From Burkholderia sp. D-99 (GTDB lineage Bacteria; Pseudomonadota; Gammaproteobacteria; Burkholderiales; Burkholderiaceae), in the NCBI RefSeq assembly GCF_011605345.1, contig NZ_JAAOXM010000005.1, positions 372,001-436,000 on the forward strand: a stretch of 64,000 nt of DNA. The letters run 5' to 3'. Numbering within the stretch: the stretch's first letter is position 1; every line of letters starts with the position of its first letter. The position numbers and the translations under genes are program-made. Below, piece after piece: positions 60,895-64,000 of the stretch. The notes under the pieces were generated by a model. That model worked only from the letters and a program-made list of their open reading frames with translations. It had not been told where the DNA came from and did not search any database.

Positions 60895-62217
60895 ATGGAA
60901 GCTTCCCCCGTGCAGACGAGCGTGCCGCCGCCAACGCGACGAGCGTCGCTGCTGACCCTGAAGATTGGCGGGATGCCGCTGCCGATGTGCATTGCGATCG
61001 CGATCGTCACGATGCTCGCGGCCGTCACGAAGCGGCTGCCGAACGACATGATCGGCGGTTTCGCGGTGCTGATGTTGTCCGGGCTGCTGCTCGGCGAGAT
61101 CGGTCGCCGGATTCCGGTGTTCCGGCATATCGGCGGCCCCGCAATCCTGTGCCTGTTCGTGCCGTCGGCGCTGCTCGGCTACCGGCTGATGGACGATGCG
61201 ATGCTCAGCGCGATCACGGTGACGATGAAGACGGCAAACCTTCAGTATCTCTACATTGCGTGCCTGGTCGCCGGGAGCATCCTCGGGATGAACCGGACGA
61301 TCCTGATCCAGGGCTTCCTCAAGATGTTCGCGCCGCTCGTCGTCGGCACCGTGGCCGCGATCGCGGCGGGTGTCGCCGTCGGCCTCGCATTCGGCTACGA
61401 CCCGCAGCACACGTTCTTCTACATCGTGATGCCGATCCTCGGTGGCGGCATCGGCGAAGGCATCCTGCCGCTGTCGATCGGCTATTCGGAGATCACCGGC
61501 GCCGCGCAGGGCCACCTGATCGCGACGATGGTGCCGGCCGCGCTGATCGGCAACGTCGTCGCGATCCTCGCGAGCGGCATGCTGAAACGCTTCGGCGAAA
61601 AGCACCGCGACTACAGCGGCGACGGCCTGCTCGTGAAGACCGGCGAGGATCGCGCACTGCTTGCCGCGCAGAAGGCCGAGGCGGCACTCGACCTGCGGCT
61701 GATGGGGTTCGGGCTGCTGTTCGCGTGCACGCTGTTCATCCTCGGCGCATTGCTGGCGCCGCTCACCGGCATCCCGGGCCCGGTGCTGATGATCGTCGCG
61801 GCAGCCGTGCTGAAAGTGTGCCGCGCGATTCCCGAGTCGATGGAGATCGGCGCGTACCAGATGTACCGATTCATGTCGACGAACCTGACGTTCGCGATCC
61901 TCGTCGGCCTCGGCACGTTGTTCGTGTCGTGGGACAAGCTCGTCGGCGCGTTCTCGCCCGGTTACTTCGTGATCTGCGCATCGATCGTGATCGCGATGGT
62001 GGTGTCGGGCTTTTTCGTCGGCGCCGCGCTGAAGATGTACCCGGTGGAATCGGCGATCATCACCGCGTGCCACAGCGGGCTGGGCGGCACCGGCGACGTC
62101 GCGATCCTGTCGTCGTCGAACCGGATGGGGCTGATGCCGTTCGCGCAGATCTCGACGCGCATTGGCGGCGCCGCGATGGTCGTGTTCGCGACGATCGTGA
62201 TGAAGTGGCTGCATTGA
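60895..62217 (+). CDS. 2-hydroxycarboxylate transporter family carrier (CitS/MaeN-like)
   Basis: Sodium- or proton-coupled inner-membrane uptake of a hydroxy di- or tricarboxylate. The 440-residue protein has about 11 helices and both re-entrant GGxG loops of the family (PILGGGIGEGILPLSIGYS near residue 180 and CHSGLGGTGDVAIL near 400). AAAGGAG precedes ATG 60895. As last gene of the LysR-controlled operon it should import the substrate that the LeuCD-like enzyme dehydrates. Confidence 0.92.
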   Translation: MEASPVQTSVPPPTRRASLLTLKIGGMPLPMCIAIAIVTMLAAVTKRLPNDMIGGFAVLMLSGLLLGEIGRRIPVFRHIGGPAILCLFVPSALLGYRLMDDAMLSAITVTMKTANLQYLYIACLVAGSILGMNRTILIQGFLKMFAPLVVGTVAAIAAGVAVGLAFGYDPQHTFFYIVMPILGGGIGEGILPLSIGYSEITGAAQGHLIATMVPAALIGNVVAILASGMLKRFGEKHRDYSGDGLLVKTGEDRALLAAQKAEAALDLRLMGFGLLFACTLFILGALLAPLTGIPGPVLMIVAAAVLKVCRAIPESMEIGAYQMYRFMSTNLTFAILVGLGTLFVSWDKLVGAFSPGYFVICASIVIAMVVSGFFVGAALKMYPVESAIITACHSGLGGTGDVAILSSSNRMGLMPFAQISTRIGGAAMVVFATIVMKWLH

Positions 62218-62230
62218 TGCGCGCGGGGTT

Positions 62231-62253
62231 GCCGGCCCGTTCGTGCGGCCGGC
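62231..62253 (+). terminator. Hairpin after transporter gene
   Basis: GCCGGCC / GGCCGGC pair with a 9-base loop, extended by GGGG and CCCC outside, 13 bases after the transporter stop. It lacks a clear T run. Confidence 0.5.
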
Positions 62254-62341
62254 CCCGTTCAATTCGATACAACGCCGGCCTCCCGGAGCCAGCGAACCCG
62301 GCTACCGTTTGCCGTTTTCGTGAAAGCGGGCCAATGGGCTT

Positions 62342-62401
62342 GCGCCCCGGGGAGCACAGCGCAGCAGCTGCGCTGTGCGGCCAACCCGTCCCCCGGGGCG
62401 C
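62342..62401. repeat. Nested perfect inverted repeats between convergent genes
   Basis: Outer arms GCGCCCCGGGG (62342-62352) and CCCCGGGGCGC (62391-62401) enclose a second perfect 11-bp hairpin GCACAGCGCAG / CTGCGCTGTGC (62354-62364 and 62368-62378, CAG loop). A third small stem (GTGACC/GGTCAC) follows to about 62419. It may be a bidirectional terminator or a mobile REP-like unit. Confidence 0.6.
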
Positions 62402-62450
62402 GTGACCGCGACGGGTCACGCAGGGGAAGGGTAGCCGCGCCTCGCACCGC

Positions 62451-63329
62451 TCAGAGGCTGTCCAGGAACGCCTGCGTGACCGCGACCCACGGGCCGTTCC
62501 CGTCGTTGTTCGCATCGTATTCGACAGCGGGATTCTGGCCGCCCCAGATGATCAGGCCGGCCGCGGCGGTGCTGCGGATCGTGTTCAACATGCTCTGCCA
62601 GGTCGAAGCCGGGATCAGCGTCGTGTTCTGGTCGTAGTACTGCGGCCAGATGTACGGAAACACCGGATGCGTGCCCGTGCTGCTCTGCCGGTCGATCGTG
62701 CCCGTCGTCGCGAGGTCGGCGTTGAGCTGCGGCGCCCATGCCGCGCCCGTATACGGCGACGTGCCGTTGGCCTTCACGTATTCGCTCGGGAAGTACGCAG
62801 TCCTGCCGTTGTTGAGGTCCATCAGCTGCGCGATGTCACGATAGGCGCTGGCCGGATCCACGGTGCTGATGTTGGCCGCGTTCGCGAGCCCGTACCACCC
62901 GAGCACGCGATTGGGGCGAATCGCCTGGGTCCACTGCTGGAGTTGCTTGAGGATCGCGAACCGGTTGGCGATCGTCGCCGTGCTGCCGGTCAGGTACAGC
63001 TTTTCGCAGTCGAGCACGAGATAACCGGGCGCGTCGGCCGGTGTCGGATCGTAGGTGTTGACCAGCGCCTCCCAGTCGCTCTGCGACGGCAGCTTGACCT
63101 TGCCCGTCGACGCATCGTACGTGAGCGGCTGGCAGTAGCGCGCCGGGATGAAATGGGTCTTGACCGAACCGTGCCCGAGTGAAACATCGGCGTATGCGGT
63201 GTTGTCGAGCACGGTAAACGACGGCGCGGCATCGGCGTCGAGCGGATGGGTGAGCGCAAGCGCGAGCAGCGCGGCCGTACCGACACTTGCTGCGATCGGA
63301 ACGCGTGGGCGGATGGATCCGGATGGCAT
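62451..63329 (-). CDS. Secreted protein, glycoside-hydrolase-like TIM barrel (unassigned)
   Basis: A 292-residue exported protein. The signal peptide (IAASVGTAALLALALTHPLDADAAP) precedes segments that look like a TIM-barrel hydrolase: FIPARYCQPLTYD, PGYLVLDCEKLYLTG (Asp-x-Glu pair at a strand end), RVLGWYGLAN, VFPYIWPQYY and GLIIWGGQNPAVEYDA. The family is not one I can name. ATG 63329 follows CAGGAG; a TTG start 21 bases up is less likely. It is transcribed in the same direction as the porin whose 3' end lies 73 bases upstream. Confidence 0.7.
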   Translation of the reverse strand: MPSGSIRPRVPIAASVGTAALLALALTHPLDADAAPSFTVLDNTAYADVSLGHGSVKTHFIPARYCQPLTYDASTGKVKLPSQSDWEALVNTYDPTPADAPGYLVLDCEKLYLTGSTATIANRFAILKQLQQWTQAIRPNRVLGWYGLANAANISTVDPASAYRDIAQLMDLNNGRTAYFPSEYVKANGTSPYTGAAWAPQLNADLATTGTIDRQSSTGTHPVFPYIWPQYYDQNTTLIPASTWQSMLNTIRSTAAAGLIIWGGQNPAVEYDANNDGNGPWVAVTQAFLDSL

Positions 63330-63401
63330 GGTTCGACTCCTGGTTGGCAAAGTGGAAGAGCGTGGCGCGGCGCGCAGGGCCAGCGCGGCCGGCCACGCGG
63401 G

Positions 63402-64000
63402 CTAGAACACTGTCTCGATGCCGGCATAGACGCCGGTTTGTCCATGGCCAGGCGCCGGGTTCGTGCCCCAGCCGGCGTTCATCGGCCCCAGGCCCGGGTT
63501 TTGCGGGTTGACGCCGAAATTCGCGTTGGCGCTGTTGAACACGTGCGCGGCCATGCTGTACAGGAACGTCCGCTTCGACAGGTCGTACATGCAGCCGACG
63601 CCGACCATCGTCACGCGCGATTCGCCGTCGTGGTCGGCGGTCCACTTGCCGGGGCCGACCTTCATCGTGTAAGCGGCACCCTGCAGGTGGAGAAAGGGGT
63701 TCACGTCGTAGGTGAGGCCGGCCCACCAGAGATCGGCGCGGTCGGACAATCCCGCCGGTGTATCCGGCGCGGAGTAGTGCGTGTAGGCGGCCTGCACGCG
63801 AAACGGGCCGAACCGGTCGCGCACGCCGACGAACAATTCGCGCGAGTAACTGAACAGGTTGTTCTCGATGCCCTGGGCATTGCGGATCTCGTCCCAGACC
63901 ACCCGCACCTGGAAATCGCCGTGCGTGTAGGCGCCGCTGAAGCCGTCCGCGCGCCCGGCCTTGCCCGCGTTGCCCGGATCGCCCGCGTTGAAGCTGGTCG
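63402..64000 (-). CDS. Gram-negative porin, 5' part outside window
   Basis: The C-terminal 199 codons or so of a general porin; the frame is open to the right edge, so start and signal peptide are missing. It is highly similar to the end of the porin at 4407-5528: GDFQVRVVWDEIRN, GVRDRFGP, YSAPDTPAGLS, MYDLSKRTFLY, AHVFNSANANFGVNPQNPGL and a terminal GVYAGIETVF. The next gene on its strand is the secreted glycoside-hydrolase-like protein, which suggests they are used together for a polymer-derived substrate. Confidence 0.9.
   Translation of the reverse strand, partial: TSFNAGDPGNAGKAGRADGFSGAYTHGDFQVRVVWDEIRNAQGIENNLFSYSRELFVGVRDRFGPFRVQAAYTHYSAPDTPAGLSDRADLWWAGLTYDVNPFLHLQGAAYTMKVGPGKWTADHDGESRVTMVGVGCMYDLSKRTFLYSMAAHVFNSANANFGVNPQNPGLGPMNAGWGTNPAPGHGQTGVYAGIETVF

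Noticed and set aside
1..64000. CRISPR arrays and tRNA genes
   Set aside because: No regularly spaced direct repeats and no convincing cloverleaf with T-loop and acceptor pairing were found on reading either strand.

Overview
The window looks like a stretch of a Burkholderia chromosome, probably of the B. cepacia complex. This is an inference from very high GC with strong third-position GC bias, two Burkholderia-type general porins, a narGHJI-PPIase-narK cluster, MocR and LysR regulators next to small catabolic clusters, and many long antisense shadow ORFs typical of such GC. No rRNA, tRNA or CRISPR array was seen.

Left part (1-11 kb): a D-galactonate catabolic locus enters from the left edge (dgoD 3' part, sugar ABC ATPase, SMP-30 lactonase). 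A LacI-type repressor gene faces a porin, dgoK and a secreted parallel beta-helix lipoprotein, with two near-identical LacI-type operators 104 bp apart between them. Then come a universal stress protein with an FNR/ANR-like box, a small membrane protein and a secreted TPR protein.

11-25 kb: an anaerobic nitrate respiration operon (narG, narH, narJ, narI, a cytoplasmic parvulin-type PPIase, narK) behind an FNR-like box. It is followed by a lone tyrosine recombinase, a divergent DJ-1/PfpI and GlxA-type regulator pair, a TfoX-N protein and a secreted protein of unknown function.

25-36.8 kb: an accessory island of visibly lower GC. It is bracketed by 115-bp direct repeats that are the 3' end of the unknown-function gene at 24125-25036 (about 90 percent identical copies). 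It holds a tightly packed four-gene minus-strand operon: a ClpB-like AAA+ protein, an NrdG-like radical SAM protein, a 2107-residue zinc-ribbon/pseudokinase/SF1-helicase/nuclease fusion, and a coiled-coil protein. A plus-strand LprI-like envelope protein lies at its edge. This operon is the best candidate in the window for an undescribed conflict (defence) system. Two decayed gene ends, fused head to head, mark its right edge.

36.8-45 kb: a branched-chain amino-acid-type binding protein and a DadA-like oxidase next to a MocR regulator, a DUF4132 gene with a small HipB-like fragment, and a second MocR regulator. 45-46.3 kb is a small low-GC patch with a GIY-YIG protein and an AAA ATPase remnant. 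46.3-50.1 kb is a three-subunit membrane-bound FAD/cytochrome c dehydrogenase operon with a palindromic operator candidate upstream.

50.5-57.7 kb is a decayed accessory zone: IS5- and IS30-type transposase remnants flank rdgC, and a broken VapC-type PIN toxin lies further right. Intact genes here include an alpha/beta hydrolase lacking its nucleophile Ser, a CPT-like kinase and an odd three-repeat protein. 57.7-62.2 kb is a catabolic LysR / LeuCD-like hydro-lyase / 2-hydroxycarboxylate transporter cluster. The right edge has a secreted protein and the 3' part of a second porin, paralogous to the first.
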